This document shows positions 37,173 through 49,017 of a DNA stretch of 64,000 nt, piece by piece; within the stretch, counting starts at the first letter, position 1, and every line of letters begins with the position of its first letter. Source of the stretch: Phanerodontia chrysosporium (taxonomy: Eukaryota > Basidiomycota > Agaricomycetes > Polyporales > Phanerochaetaceae). The position numbers and the translations under genes were made by a program. A model generated the notes under the pieces. The model did no database searches and had not been told where the DNA came from. It saw only the letters and a program-made list of their open reading frames with translations. Where the stretch lies: positions 2,356,001 to 2,420,000 of the forward strand of contig MJGA01000003.1 of NCBI GenBank assembly GCA_001910725.1. Direction: 5' to 3'.

Positions 37173-39233
37173 CTATGACTTCACTCGCTTCTTCTTCTCT
37201 TTTTCGAGTTGTTTCCTCTTCTGCTCGAGGTTTTGACGCTGCAGGATATAAAGTTAGAACTTGCACAACGTTTGAGAAGCGGTATTCTTACCTCTGCAGC
37301 ACGCTTCTTTTCGCCGTGCTTCATGCGTTCGTACAGCTTGCGCTGCTTGTTGCTCATCATCATCTTGTTCATGTCCGCCTCGGCGGCGTCCTCTGGCTCC
37401 TCCTCCTCGACACGGACCTTCTTGAGAGCCTTGCGAGCCTCCTTCTCGAATGCACCGAAGTCGACACCAGCAGCTTCTGCCTCCAGCTCGGCAGCGCGAA
37501 GGGCGGCGGCGTCCTCCGCAGCTGCAGCCGCCTTGAGGGCGGCCTTCTCCGGCGCGGCCTCCTCTTCTTCGCTCTCGCTGCCAGCTTGCTCCTCTTCTTC
37601 GTCCTCCATCTCCGCGTCGTCGACCGAGACACCGACCGTAGGGTCGTAAGCGTCTTCCCTGTGCTCGAAGGGACTGAGATGTGGCGGCAATGTCTTGCCC
37701 TGGGCGTATGGCTCCTCCAAAAGGATCTTCCCTGCGTTGATGCAGTCGACGACCCACTGGGGCTGCACGTACTTTCGCCGCCTTCTCCGCTCCCGCTCCT
37801 CCTCGGTCTCGTTCTCCTTCACGACGAGCGGTCGGTCGATGATGACGTGAGTGATCGACTCATCGTCCTCCTCGAAAGGCGAGCCCGAGCCAGACGTCGC
37901 AGGCCAGCCAATCCGGCCGCCGAATGAGCGGACCAAGAACTCGAATATCGGCCGCGATGTCTCACGAGATAGCCAGAACGTGTAAGGAGAGAAGAGTTGT
38001 GGCGTTTTCGATTGTGGAAGGGAAGCGAGGGTTTTGAGGGTAGGAAGGGAGGCAGCCTCGTCGGGGTTGGCATGGGAAGGGTGGGCAACGAATTCTTCGT
38101 CCGCTTCGTCGACAGCGTCGTCCGTACCGTCCCGCATTTCGACATCTTCATCGCCCGTGGACTCGCCTGCGATAGCCTTGATGGTCTGCCGTACATCCTT
38201 GGCAGAGATGCGCTTTCCGGCGACCTCGACTTCCTTCACCTTCTTGATAGCAGGTGCCTCGGTGCTGCGCTTAGCCTCCTGCAGACTGAACGCGCCGACA
38301 CCTGCACCACCTTCGTCCTTCTTGGTGTCGAGCGGCGGTGGGTACACCAGACCTGCATCAGTGTACAGCTTGAAGAAGACGAAGCCGAGCAAGGTTTGGT
38401 AAAGTTCGAGGAAAGTGAGCATCACGCGGACATCGACGTCGGAAGGGATCTAGAAGACTGAATGAGCGCGGAGGGACGGAGAGCAGACTGTCACAACGCA
38501 CCGTCTGCGTGAATTGATATGGTACAAGCCATGTCACAGTCTGGTCGAAGACTTCGGCTTGGTAGTAGACACCCTTGATGGAAAGGAATGCTTTGCGCAG
38601 CGAGTGGGTGTGCATAACGTACAGCTGCCATTCTGCAGCAAGACGTGCACAGTTTTCGACCAGAGACGGTGACACTTTTGCGGTGGAAGGCAAGGAAGCA
38701 AACAGGAAAATCATGCACAGAGCATCGTCGATATCACGAACAGCATCCACAAATGTCGGATACCTGGATGAAAATGTCAGAAAGCTTCGAGCTTGCGTGC
38801 GGCACGGTCACGCACCTCTCCTTGATGATATGGTCCAGACGATACACCGGCTTCTGCTCCTCCAAGCTCTTTGCACTGCTCCATTCACCCCGACCGAGAG
38901 CCCGAGCAAGCTTCTTCGCAAACGCTTTGTGCTCGCGCAACTTTGCTAGTACTGGCTCGTGCGCGAGGTATGCAATGTCCTTTGCATAGTAGAAAGACGT
39001 CGGGGCAGATGAACCCTTGTTCGCCCGCTTCCTGTGCCGAGGTTCACGAGGGAAGATGCCTTACTAGAGCAATTAAGCTTGAGCACCAGACGGAAGCTGG
39101 AAGCATGCTTGCCTTTGAGGATGCAGAGCCTGCGGAAGTCTGCAAGAGAGCATTGAAGCTTTTTGATCGCCGCAGTTCTGGTAACATAGGCCTTGGCCGC
39201 ACCGGCCTTGCCTTTCTTTTGGAGACGACCCAT
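37173..39233 (-). CDS. NOP7: pescadillo (NOP7/PES1), PeBoW complex ribosome biogenesis factor
   Basis: Pescadillo works with Bop1/Erb1 and WDR12/Ytm1 in 27S pre-rRNA processing for 60S subunits. Start at 39233 ([20 protein letters not shown]). The pescadillo domain carries [84 protein letters not shown] and [22 protein letters not shown] domain follows ([46 protein letters not shown]), then a long Glu/Ala coiled region and [20 protein letters not shown]. The last exon ends with a basic KKKRVKS. The main exon is one intact frame of 414 codons. It is divergent from SmD2, 123 bp between starts. Confidence 0.95.
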
Positions 39234-39356
39234 GGCTGAAGATGAAGAGCAAGCCGAGGGGAAGGAAAGACGAGATAAATTAGGCGCCCTAACTTTTAGG
39301 ACATTGTTTGGCTAGGACAAACAACGCCTGCTGCTTGACCGCCTCCACACCAGAAC
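39234..39356. promoter_or_regulatory. shared bidirectional promoter, NOP7/SmD2
   Basis: Only 123 bp lie between the two divergent starts, so the core elements must be shared. No TATA box. Confidence 0.5.
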
Positions 39357-39944
39357 ATGAGGTATGTCCTCCCTCCCCTCCCCCCGGAATGGTTGCTCAC
39401 GCTGAGCAGCCAGTACGTCCACGTCCCCAAGTCCGAGCTGGACGAGGCCCAGCTGCGTGCACTCGAAGAGCATGAGATCAGCCAGGGTCCACTGTCAGTA
39501 CTGCAACAGGCTGTTAGGAATCATACCCAAGTCCTCATTTCTCTGCGGAACAACAAGAAGCTGCTTGCCCGTGTAAAGGCTTTTGATAGGCACAGTAACA
39601 TGGTACGCGTTCCTACCCTCTCCTCGCGATCTGACCGTTTACACCCGCGCTAGGTTCTCGAGAACGTCAAGGAGGCAAGTTACAACGCCCACCGCTCTGC
39701 AGTATCACGCTGATCAATTTCTAGATGTGGACCGAGATGCCAAAAGGCAAGAACAAGAAGCCCGTCAACAAGGACCGCTTCATTAGCAAGATGTTCTTGC
39801 GGTAAGTCAGGCATGTTGTTCTTGAGACGCGCAGTACTGACATTGGACATAGGGGAGACTCTGTCATTCTCAGTGAGTACTGCCATGCAATCACCGCGAA
39901 TAGCCGGCCTAACTATAACCGCAGTCCTGCGCAACACCGCTTAG
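39357..39944 (+). CDS. SMD2: small nuclear ribonucleoprotein Sm D2
   Basis: SmD2 is one of the seven Sm ring proteins on spliceosomal U1, U2, U4 and U5 snRNAs. Exon 1 codes only five bases, ATGAG (39357-39361). The next exon starts at CAG/CCAGTAC so the protein reads [20 protein letters not shown]. Then [47 protein letters not shown] (Sm1), [19 protein letters not shown], and [16 protein letters not shown] (Sm2), ending LRNTA. Small introns split the rest at about 39602, 39677, 39802 and 39872. No frame break. Confidence 0.95.
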
Positions 39945-40433
39945 ACTTCCAAAGCGCGCTTTTGCCAGACCACTCAGTGGCTACAGCTCGAAGAGATCGC
40001 CATGGATCGAAGCTCGCAGTGCAAAAGTACTGGGGTCCGCCGCGTGCCGTGCGTTTGGCATGCGAACTGCCCGTGTAGTCTGGCTTGCGGTTGCCTTGTT
40101 GCAGAACGGTGTACGTACGATGTAGGATGTATAACTCAGTCCAAGCTGTAATATATATTTCCATACCTCTTATTGGATCCCCCGTCTGGTGTTGTATTTT
40201 TGAGGAACTGTGCCTTGTCGCTGTTGTCTTAGATTCGTTGTCGTCGGCCATGTGTTCGGGAGCATGCAATGATCCCGGCGCTTGTGGAGCGGTCGCGACC
40301 TGCAGTGAAAGTTGGCTCGGCTCAGGTCGTCACCGCCCTTCACTCTCGCTCGTCCACACTTTCTTGTCTCGCAAGCTGCAGCCCACCGTCAAGCTGGCTT
40401 CTCCACCGTCGGGGCCGCTCGCATTGCTAGGCA
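39945..40433. other. intergenic region upstream of the ArfGEF
   Basis: 489 bp. AT-richer 3' UTR on the left and a more GC-rich promoter on the right; no gene seen. Confidence 0.35.
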
Positions 40434-43400
40434 ATGGTAGGCCTATTCCACATAGGCAGTAAGGGCTCGCCTTCGCGGGCGAACCGGTCGACAGACACGG
40501 CTCGTCCCATGACACCACCGCCTCCGCCGTATGCGCAAAACGGCGATGGGTCGACGTACTTTGCAACAGAAACGAGGACGACCACACATGTTGTTACGAC
40601 CACCCACACCACCACTCATTTCTTCTCTCTGCCTCTCTGGCGACGTCGGACGCCGCAGCCGACGCCGGCGACTACCGCGTCTCCGACCCAAAGTCCTCCT
40701 ACGCTGACGAGCTGGGAGTGGCTCGTAGCTCTCCTGCGAGGAGCCTATCCTCTCGAGATAAGGCGCTACCCCCAACACCCCCTCCAGAGAATGACCCCGG
40801 CCCGTCTACGCGTTCGAGTAGTCATCTGTCGTTGTCACACGGGCAGGATTCGAGGAGGAGCGACGTCTCTCCAAGCCGGTCATCTACCCATCGGCAAACT
40901 CCTCCTGGTCGTGCGTCCTCCTCTATCTCACCGCTTGTGGGCACACCCATCCCAGAACCGGCGAGCCAGGGGACCGCCGCTCTTGCACGAGCTGCGCTTG
41001 GTCTTGGTTTGCCTCCGCTCATGTTCAATGCGACTGCACACCCCGAGCCTGTTGATCCTTCCACACCGTTAGTTTCGCAGCGTCGGAAGCGCGTCCTGAA
41101 CGCGCAGCGTCTACAAGCCTGTCCTCGGCTTCCCTACGCCGTGCAAAGAGCTTCCAGAAAGGGACGGACGAGGAGCACGCGCAGTCATATGCGGCCTTGC
41201 GGGAGCAAAGACGCACACGCGGATTATCGTTGGGACCGCTATTGGCTACGAGCGAATGTGCGAAGGAAGACAAGCCCGCAGAGCGCAAGTCATTGTCAAG
41301 GAAGGGGTCGTTCTGGTCCAGGAAGCGGAACGATTCTCGGACACCGGCACCTGTCACTCCACCACCTGCCAACCACTTTCTGGCGCAACCTTCTCTGCCC
41401 TCTCTGCAGCCTGTCTCACCGTTTAACATGGAGACATCCATTAGCGAGTCAGCCGGGCTGCGACAGAAGCAACTGGAATCCCCCTCTGCCGCGGACCTTC
41501 GGCGAAGACATTCTGAAAAGCTGCTGTCGTCGCGTTCAGCAGCATCGTCACATGCACCTGACGTCGCAGAGATATCTACCGAAAGACAAAGCAATCGGCG
41601 AAGACGAACGAAGCGCCCTCAAACTGCGGGGTCGATGACTGGCAGTCCCCGCGCTCAGTCCGCCTTCTTTCCTGGATCCGCACCTATGACTACAGAACCA
41701 GTGCAATTTGAGAGCTCAGCGGAGCCAATATCAACCCACGATCCGTCCTCTACACCTCCCGTCACGACACGCCCGCGCTCATCCACCAACCCACCGCTCC
41801 TCCATCGGTTATCCATCAACTTGTTCGGGTCTTCTCCCAACCCATCGCCTATAGCAAATCACGTCTCTGTCCTCGCTGATGAATCCACCCGCTCACCATC
41901 CACGAGCTTTTCCTCATCACGTCCATCCCTTCGGTCATCTCCCAAAGCCTCTGTAGAAATCCCAAGACCGCGTCATGACGATGATGAGTCTCCGGAAATG
42001 TATCTTCAGAGGCTAATGGAAGTTGTGTCTAAATCTGAAGTCGCCAGCGTGCTTGCCGCAACGTTCGTCGTATAGCCTCTCGTTATTCCTGCTGAGACTG
42101 ACAACACACCATAGAGCTGATGAGTTCCATGCTAAAGCCCTGCGCGCATACCTCTCACGTTTCGACTTCATGCATGACCCACTGGACGTTGCCTTGCGGA
42201 GGTTGTTGATGGATGTTGGTCTGCCAAGGGAGACCCAGCAGATAGACAGAGTCATGGAGGCGTTTGCAGAACGTTATCGCCGGTGTCATCCCACGCTCTT
42301 TACATCAGAAGGTCTGTTTGGTCGACCTTCCCCTCATGCAAACTGGACACTCACCTTCTCTGGTAGACCAACCATATATTCTTGCCTTCAGTCTGATCAT
42401 GCTACATACGGATGCATTTAACAAGTCCAACAAGCGCAAAATGACCAAGGCAGACTATATCAAGAACACTCGTTTACCTGGCGTCGCCCCGGAGGTTCTA
42501 GACGTAAGCGTTATTTTTATCGATTGCCCACGACGGATCTGAGAGTTTTTAGTGTTTCTACGACAATATTGTCTTTGCACCCTTCATCTTCATCGAGGAT
42601 CCCCTGGACACTAATGGGCAGCGTGGACTGCTACCGGAAGGATCGACACCTAAGCGGCTTTCTACGCTCAATACCTCATCACCAGGCGGCACCAATAGCA
42701 GCGGCACTACTCTACTTGGGAAGAGTAATAAGGTTGATCCTTATTATCTTATCACTCGGGTGTGTCTCTAGATTCCATCTTATATGTAAACAGGTCTGAT
42801 ATCTAGTTTGGTAGAACTTGCTAGATGACCTTCGCGTCGACATTCGCTCTCATGTGCCTCTCACCAGCCCATATTTCTATCAGGGAACAGGCGGAGCATG
42901 GGACGACGACAAGCTCCTTCGGGCATTCGCGACGGCCAATGTCATTGAGATCGCCTCGGAGAACCGATACATGGCGTCCCCTGGTTTGGCCTCAACGTCG
43001 GTGGCGGCCCCAGTTCGGTAGCTATGATGTCTGCACCGGCCTTTCCCGCTGTTCACGATGCCGTTACCCTTAAGGTAACGAAGGTCGGGCAGCTGCTTCG
43101 GAAGGACGAGATTCTGGAAGGAGGGCGGAAGGCCAACGGTCGCAAGTGGAGGGAATGGAGCGTGCTGCTGACCGGCTCGCAGCTGCTCTTCTCACGTGAC
43201 CCTAACTGGGCGAATATGGTGAACGCGCAGTCCCACGGCAACGACACTTGCGAATGGGACTGGCTCGCATCCGTTACTCCCCAGGCCAGATGAGACCGTG
43301 TCCCTGAGGGACGCAGTCGCCGTCTATGACCGGTCTTATACCAAGGTAAATCGATTCGCAGCGAGGTAGTAGGCGTGCGCTAACATTGGGACTAGAGCCT

Positions 43401-44862
43401 TAATACCCTACGACTGGTCACGTCCGATGGCCGCCATTGCCTTCTGCAGGCAAAGGATGAACAGGACATGAACGAGTGGATTTCCCATGTCAACTACGCG
43501 GCAGCCTTCAAGACCGCCGGAGTCCGCATGCGCTCCTTGGGCATGTCCGGTCGAGACATAGAGCTTACTGGTCAGGCAGCGGCTGCGTCCCACCTGCGAG
43601 ACATCCAGCACCGAGGTCGTCCTGCTCCAGCGCCGCGTATCAAGACCTGGGACGGACGCACTTCGCCCACAGCGGAGTCTCACGAGACTTGGCCGGAGCA
43701 TACGCGCTCGCCCAGCGAGACCACTAGCGAAGAGCCTATCACCCCTCCTATGGAGAACCCGTCTCGGCTGTTCAAGGCCACGTTCGACCAAGTGAAGGCT
43801 GAGCTAGCTTCAGGAAGCTGGCAAGGGCCGGATGCTGTCAGCGTTCGCTCCAGTCGACGGCCCCGCGCTTACAGCCTCGAATCCGCCATCCACTCGCCGA
43901 TCTCACCAAAGTCGGCGGATGACGTGCATCGCCTGTCTTCGCGAACGCGTATCATCCAGGCAAAGGTTCACGATCTGGAGAGCAAGCTTGCTGCACAACG
44001 TTCACAACTGGACACCGACATGCGATTCGTCAAGAACGTGGCTATCCTCACCCCGTTTCAACGCGCCACTCGGGACCGCCTCCAGCTTGCTGTGCAGAAC
44101 GTGGGCAGGCGCATCATGCAGGTCCGCCTGGAGCTAGAGAAGCTCAACTGTCACCGGGACATCCTCCTCAGGGACCTCGAAGCGGAGGAGCGCGAGTGGG
44201 AGCGGACGAAGAACATGGCGTTGCGGGCAGCCAAGCTGGAGCTAGAGCGGAAGCATAGCCTGCCGCGGATGGCGCTGTCGATGTACATTGACGACGACAA
44301 AGTGATAAGTTCTGGTGGCGAATATCCGGAAGACGAGAAGACGCCGGAAACGCGACCTCAGTCCGCAGCGGAGTCGTTTCATTCAGCGCTCGATTTCCCG
44401 ATCTTCGTCTCTTCGGAAGACAAGCAGCGGCTTTCCGTTATCGCCACCTTCGACTCGCCACGCTCGACGGTTGTTTCAGACGGATCGTCGTCGCCCATGC
44501 CAGACTCCCCAAAGCCGACGCCGCTCAGTACCCACAGCTCGTTGGACAACAGCGCGGTGCTAGAGGCGGACGAGTCGTCGCGGGCGAGCCACGAGAAGTT
44601 CTATACTGCGCCCGAGACGATCGAGGAGCAGGCGGAAGAATGGAACAAGACGCGTGCCGCGAAGCGGGTGTCTCTGGTGCGGCTGCCGTCGGACCTGCGG
44701 ATGTCTGTGCTGTTTGGGAAGCACACACGCAACCAGACGCAGATCGCGTCCGAGGACAGCGGGACGACGAGCCGGGCGTACCACTCTGCAACCAGTTCAT
44801 CACTTTCACCTTTTACACGGACAAATTCGACGATAGACAATGTTACCATGTTAGACATCTAA
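40434..44862 (+). CDS. Sec7-PH Arf guanine-nucleotide exchange factor (Syt1/EFA6-like)
   Basis: A large ArfGEF. The N-terminus is disordered (MVGLFHIGSKGSPSRANRS, Pro/Ser/Thr-rich). The Sec7 domain covers MYLQRLMEVVSKSEVASVLAA, FHAKALRAYLSRFDF, LLMDVGLPRETQQIDRVMEAF with the catalytic glutamate finger, and QPYILAFSLIMLHTDAFN then MTKADYIKNTR. A PH domain follows (KVGQLLRKDEIL, WSVLLTGSQLLF, RDAVAVYDRSYTK, LLQAKDEQDMNEWISHVNYA) and a coiled-coil tail (LESKLAAQRSQLDTD, RLQLAVQNVGRRI, DLEAEEREWERTK). Sec7 plus PH plus coiled coil is the EFA6/Syt1 plan at the plasma membrane. Frame changes that one added base would cure lie near 40655-40690, 41065-41090 and 42978-42981 (cccc); a fourth near 43200-43280 is less clear. 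Start codon is the first good ATG of this frame. Confidence 0.82.
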
Positions 44863-45402
44863 TACTCCGTTCGTTTGGTACGCAGGCTGCGTCTGTCCTC
44901 GTTGCTGTCGCCGTTCTTTGAGAGCATCTTATATCTTTATTCTTTACGGTAGATCGGTTTGGAAGATACATACAAGTTGTACGCATACTCATGGTCTTTA
45001 CAGTATAGTACTAGCTAGCAATGCACTTAAGTTACTCGAGACGAGTGCCAGGCCTAGGGGTGATGGGATCATCGAACAGGGACCGGCTAAATGAGAGCGC
45101 TCGAGGGCGGTGGCGTCGCTAGGCGGCCAGTCGGGAGGATCCACAATCGTCCAAGCCCCGCCGCCCCTGGCCATGGCCTCAAGCCCGCCTTTTATTCCCT
45201 GCCGCCCTCCTCCCTCCAGCCCGCCTCCTCCTCTGCCGTCCTCCCTCCTCCTCCTCCTTGTCCTCTCTCGCCCGCCAGCCCACACCCTCCTTCCTCTCCG
45301 ACGGGCCAACCTCGTTCACAACCCCGTCTCAGCTCATCTCCTTCCTTACCAACCTCATCAGTTTCTCTCCTCTTTCCAGACGTGTTCCACCCAGCGCAAG
45401 CA
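44863..45402. promoter_or_regulatory. intergenic region with C/T-rich leader
   Basis: The right part (about 45190-45390) is a dense CCTCC-type pyrimidine tract just before the next start codon, typical of a leader. Open frames that cross it are composition artefacts. Confidence 0.4.
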
Positions 45403-47644
45403 ATGGCGGCGTCCGGAACGCCTCACGCACACAAGAGGGGCAGTCTCCACCGGCTGTCCCACACCATCCTCTCTCTCGCCTCACCACCGTTCACGCGCGT
45501 GTCCTTCGACGCGCAGGGCTTTGGCTCGCGCAAAAAGTCGCCTGTCAAGACAACCCACCCTGGTGCCAGCACTCTGCCGTCCACCTCGCCTGTGCCGCAA
45601 CGCACGACTACCCGGCCTCGATCATCTCAGCCGTGGATTCTCAGCTCTCGTCGCCGTACAGCCCGCTGCTTCCCACGTCGCCGCGCTGGCCGTCCGCTGA
45701 CGCGACGGTGCCCGTGCCACCGACGACCAACGAGCTGTCAGAGGAGGAGAAGATGAAGCTGATGAAGAAGGTGCGCAAGCTGAGCAAAGTGCTGGGCGAG
45801 GTGCCGGTGCCGGCTGCGGTCGAAGAAGAGTTTCTGCCGCCGCCGCCGCTCTGCGAGGACTTCGAGGTGCCTGGCTCGCCAAAGATGCGCTCGGCAGCGG
45901 CGAAGAAGGCCTTCCGGCGGAGCCTGACGTTCGGGCAGAGCGCAGGCGCGGCGCTGCTTGAGACGCACGACGTGCAGCGCGCCAAGTCGTTCAACACGCT
46001 GCGCCCGTCGCTCCACGTCCCGCGCCGCTGCCCGTCGAACGACACGCTCCCGACACCGTCCTCACCGATCACGTTCGCGCGTCCGGAGAGCCTCGGGTCG
46101 ACACAAGATGTCTCAGAGTGCGGCGCGCCCTCGTCTGCGCCGCCGCACACGCACGGCGCCGGCACGAGCCACGGGCTCAAGCGGCGAGACTCGACCGCGT
46201 CCTCGGTGCTCCTCGCCGACCAGAACACCGAGCAGCTCCAGCGCACGCGTGTCGCGAAGCTCTCGCGCCACTTTGGCACGAATATCCCGTCCGAGGTGCT
46301 CTTCCGCGCGACGTCGCCGCCGCCGGCAAGCCCGCCGGCGCTCTACCCGTTGCCGACAAAGGTTCTCAGCTCAGATCAGCTCCCGCGTCGCTCGACGTCG
46401 CTTCGCCGGCGGCCCACGCGTCGTCGTCCTGCCAGCCTCGACATCCGACCGGTCTCGGGTCTCATGTCCCTGCCGAACAGCCCGCCGGGTTCGCCTGTGC
46501 AGCAGACCAGGCCTGGACGCAGGCTGAAGCGCAGCAGGTCGCTTTGGTCGAGGCGTCCTCGTGAGGACGCGGAGAACACGCAGGCAAAGGACGAAGGAGA
46601 GCCGGAAATCAACCTGTCGCAACCGATGTCACTGAGCGAGAAGCAGCGTGCACTCAATGTCAGGCGGGCCCGGAAGATGGCGCAGGTACGCGGTGCTTCT
46701 ATCATTCGTCCCCGCCGCATGTCTGATTGACTGGTATGCCTTTGTTCTCCTCGGTCTATCAATGATCTACAGCTGTTTGGCGACAATCCTCCGACTGCGT
46801 TGTTCCAGATCACGAACTTCGGGTCTGCGCTCGTCGAGGACGGTGATGGGAGCGTCGGTCATCTGAGCTCCGACGGTCATCGATATGAACGCGACTCGCT
46901 GGCAACAATCATATCGATTTCGACGACGTCGCTGTCAGCGACAGGCAAGAGCAAGCTGCGCGACTCCTTTGTCTCGGTCATTACAACTTCCTCCGACGTA
47001 TCGGGGCTGATCCTGACCCAAGGCGACAATGAGGCGGAGGCAGAGGCGGAGGCAATGCAACGTTCTACCTCCCCGGAGTCGGAAGACATCACTAGCCAGG
47101 CAAAGACCTTGGCTGTTCCGATCCTGAGCCCTCTGCCTCTACCGTCTCGCAGAACTGTGCGACCTCGAACGAGCCAGAGCCGCGCCGGTCGAGCAGTCCC
47201 CTTCGTTTCAACCGAAATCTGTCCGTGCCTCAGCCTGCCGGTCAGACGCCGAGGACACCCCCTACACCACCGCCCTTCTCCGACCTCGCCTCGCTCCCTG
47301 CGATGCGGCCTGCGACGGCACCGCCCGCCTCGCCTGCACCGTCCGAGTTCCAGACACGCAGGCGTCGCGCAGCGAAGCTCTCGAAGTTCTTCGGCGTCGA
47401 AGTGAACGCACTGGCCGAGGCGCTGCCCACGGATCGCATGCCGAGCATCTCGTCGCGGAAGACGTCGATGGCGCAGGACGGCCCGCGCGAGCGGTCGCTC
47501 TCTGGCGGGCTCAGCCACCAGACGTCGGTCATGGTCGCGGAGGCGCGCCGGCGGCGGTTCCTGGGCATGAACGACGACGAAGAGGACGTCGAGGAGCGCG
47601 ACCTGTCCGAAGTCATCGACCAGTTGCGGAAGCTGCGGTCTTAA
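45403..47644 (+). CDS. disordered protein of unknown function with a repeated basic R-x-x-K-L motif
   Basis: Likely start MAASGTPHAHKRGSLHRLSH at 45403. The frame changes at about 45600-45610 to AVDSQLSSPYSPLLP and again at about 47100-47180 to RRSSSPLRFNRNLSVP; one base cures each. An intron lies at 46686-46772. The C-terminus is EERDLSEVIDQLRKLRS. Most of the protein is Ser/Pro-rich, but four related short blocks recur: KKVRKLSKVLG, RTRVAKLSRHFG, RRARKMAQLFG and RRRAAKLSKFFG. No named domain is recognised. These look like copies of one linear motif, perhaps a partner-binding site (inference). Several Ser-Pro sites surround them. Confidence 0.6.
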
Positions 47645-48344
47645 ACCTGAAGCGAAAAACAAACTATCAAAAACATTCTAGCCGTCCTTGTTTGTCACAA
47701 AGTGTCTTTCGTTCTGGTATGCAACATTTGCTATGGCTGTCTGTCGTTTGGGTTCGTTCTACCACCGTCCTCCACTTCTTGCTCTACCACACATCACGTT
47801 CCTGCTATAATGATCGCGCATGGGTACCTGACTCTTTCTAATTCGCATTGCCTGGGTTTTGTTGCATATACTCACACCAACATACACATCCTATGCTTTC
47901 GTCCGCACACATTCGTCGTCTACACACTATTTATTTAACTTGTCGTTTATGTTTAGGGTACACTTCTTAGCGTGGAAGATAGCTGCTGTCTTATACTGCA
48001 GGTGCCGCGCTAGACGCGAATGAAATACATTCGGAAATTGTTTTCGAGCTTCGACTTGCCAGTTCGGACTCCCGCCTCGATTCATTGCCTGCTTCCTGCG
48101 CACACAACGACGTCGTCGCTGCAACCCGCTCCTCCAGTCTCCCGCCTGACGTCACCCAAGTGCCAAATCCGGAAGTGCGACAGCCAGAAACGGAAGGTCC
48201 TGTCACGCCGCCGCCGCCTTCTGCTCCTCCTCCTCGAAGCACGGAGACGCCCGCGCAGGGTATATAACCCTGCCTTTCCCTCTCGAATCTCCCCAAGAAA
48301 CCTCTCTCTCGAACCACATCCTCGCGAACCACCTACAGTTCATC
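47645..48344 (+). promoter_or_regulatory. 3' UTR plus promoter of con-6 gene 1 with TATA box
   Basis: The left half is AT-rich 3' UTR. The right half carries TATATAA at 48261-48267, 78 bp upstream of the con-6 start. No gene supported in the 700 bp. Confidence 0.5.
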
Positions 48345-48744
48345 ATGTCTGCAAACTCTGGTAATGTGAGTGTGCCTCCGTATGTCCTGTGTCGACATTG
48401 CGCTGATGTACATTCATAGGTCGCTCGTGGCCTCAGTTCGTCTCCTATTCCCTCCGGCTCATGAGCATTCACTGACTTTTCTCCTCAGAGGCTGCTATTT
48501 CCAACCCCAACAACTCTGATGAGGCGAAGGAACGTGCGCAGCAGCGCCTCGATGACATGGAGGCGAGCGGCGAGGCTAACAGCGCCGAGGCCCACATGAG
48601 CCAGGTCAAACAGGGCCACAAGGTCAGAGCTATAGAACTACATTGCGACCAGCAATTGACAAACAATTTTAGGCCAACCTCAACAACCCCAACACCAGCG
48701 AGGAGTCCAAGCAGAACTCCAAGCAGGTCCTTGACCAGGAGTAG
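48345..48744 (+). CDS. conidiation protein 6 family (Con-6), copy 1
   Basis: An 80-residue hydrophilic protein in four exons: 48345-48365, 48420-48435, 48489-48622 and 48673-48744. It reads MSANSGN, VARGLKAAISNPNNSDEAKERA, then a second unit HKANLNNPNTSEESKQNSKQVL and ends DQE. Each unit has the Con-6 pattern (GLKA-I-NPN-SEEAKE-A). Con-6 proteins accumulate in spores or stress and light responses and resemble other small disordered protectants; the biochemical role is unknown. The strong TATA box suits an inducible gene. The partner copy lies on the other strand at 50556-50973. Confidence 0.9.
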
Positions 48745-49017
48745 AGTGGAAATTGCCTTGTATCCCTCTGTGGTGTAATATATGTATTCGGTCAAATGTG
48801 TTAGTATAATAAGCATTTCGGGGACCATGGAAGATATGAGTCCGCAGGACTCTTCATTGCGTGCCGAGTGGAATAATTAAGGGGTCAAAATACGATTAAA
48901 CATGCTATGTTTTCTAAGCGCGAGGTAACGTTGTACTGCGCAAAGACGAGCGTTGATCTATTTGGATGAGAACACGGCTGATACAAATTAGACATGTATT
49001 GTATACACTGTAAGTGA
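48745..49017. other. convergent 3' region
   Basis: 273 bp of AT-richer sequence between a plus-strand and a minus-strand stop. Nothing recognised. Confidence 0.35.
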
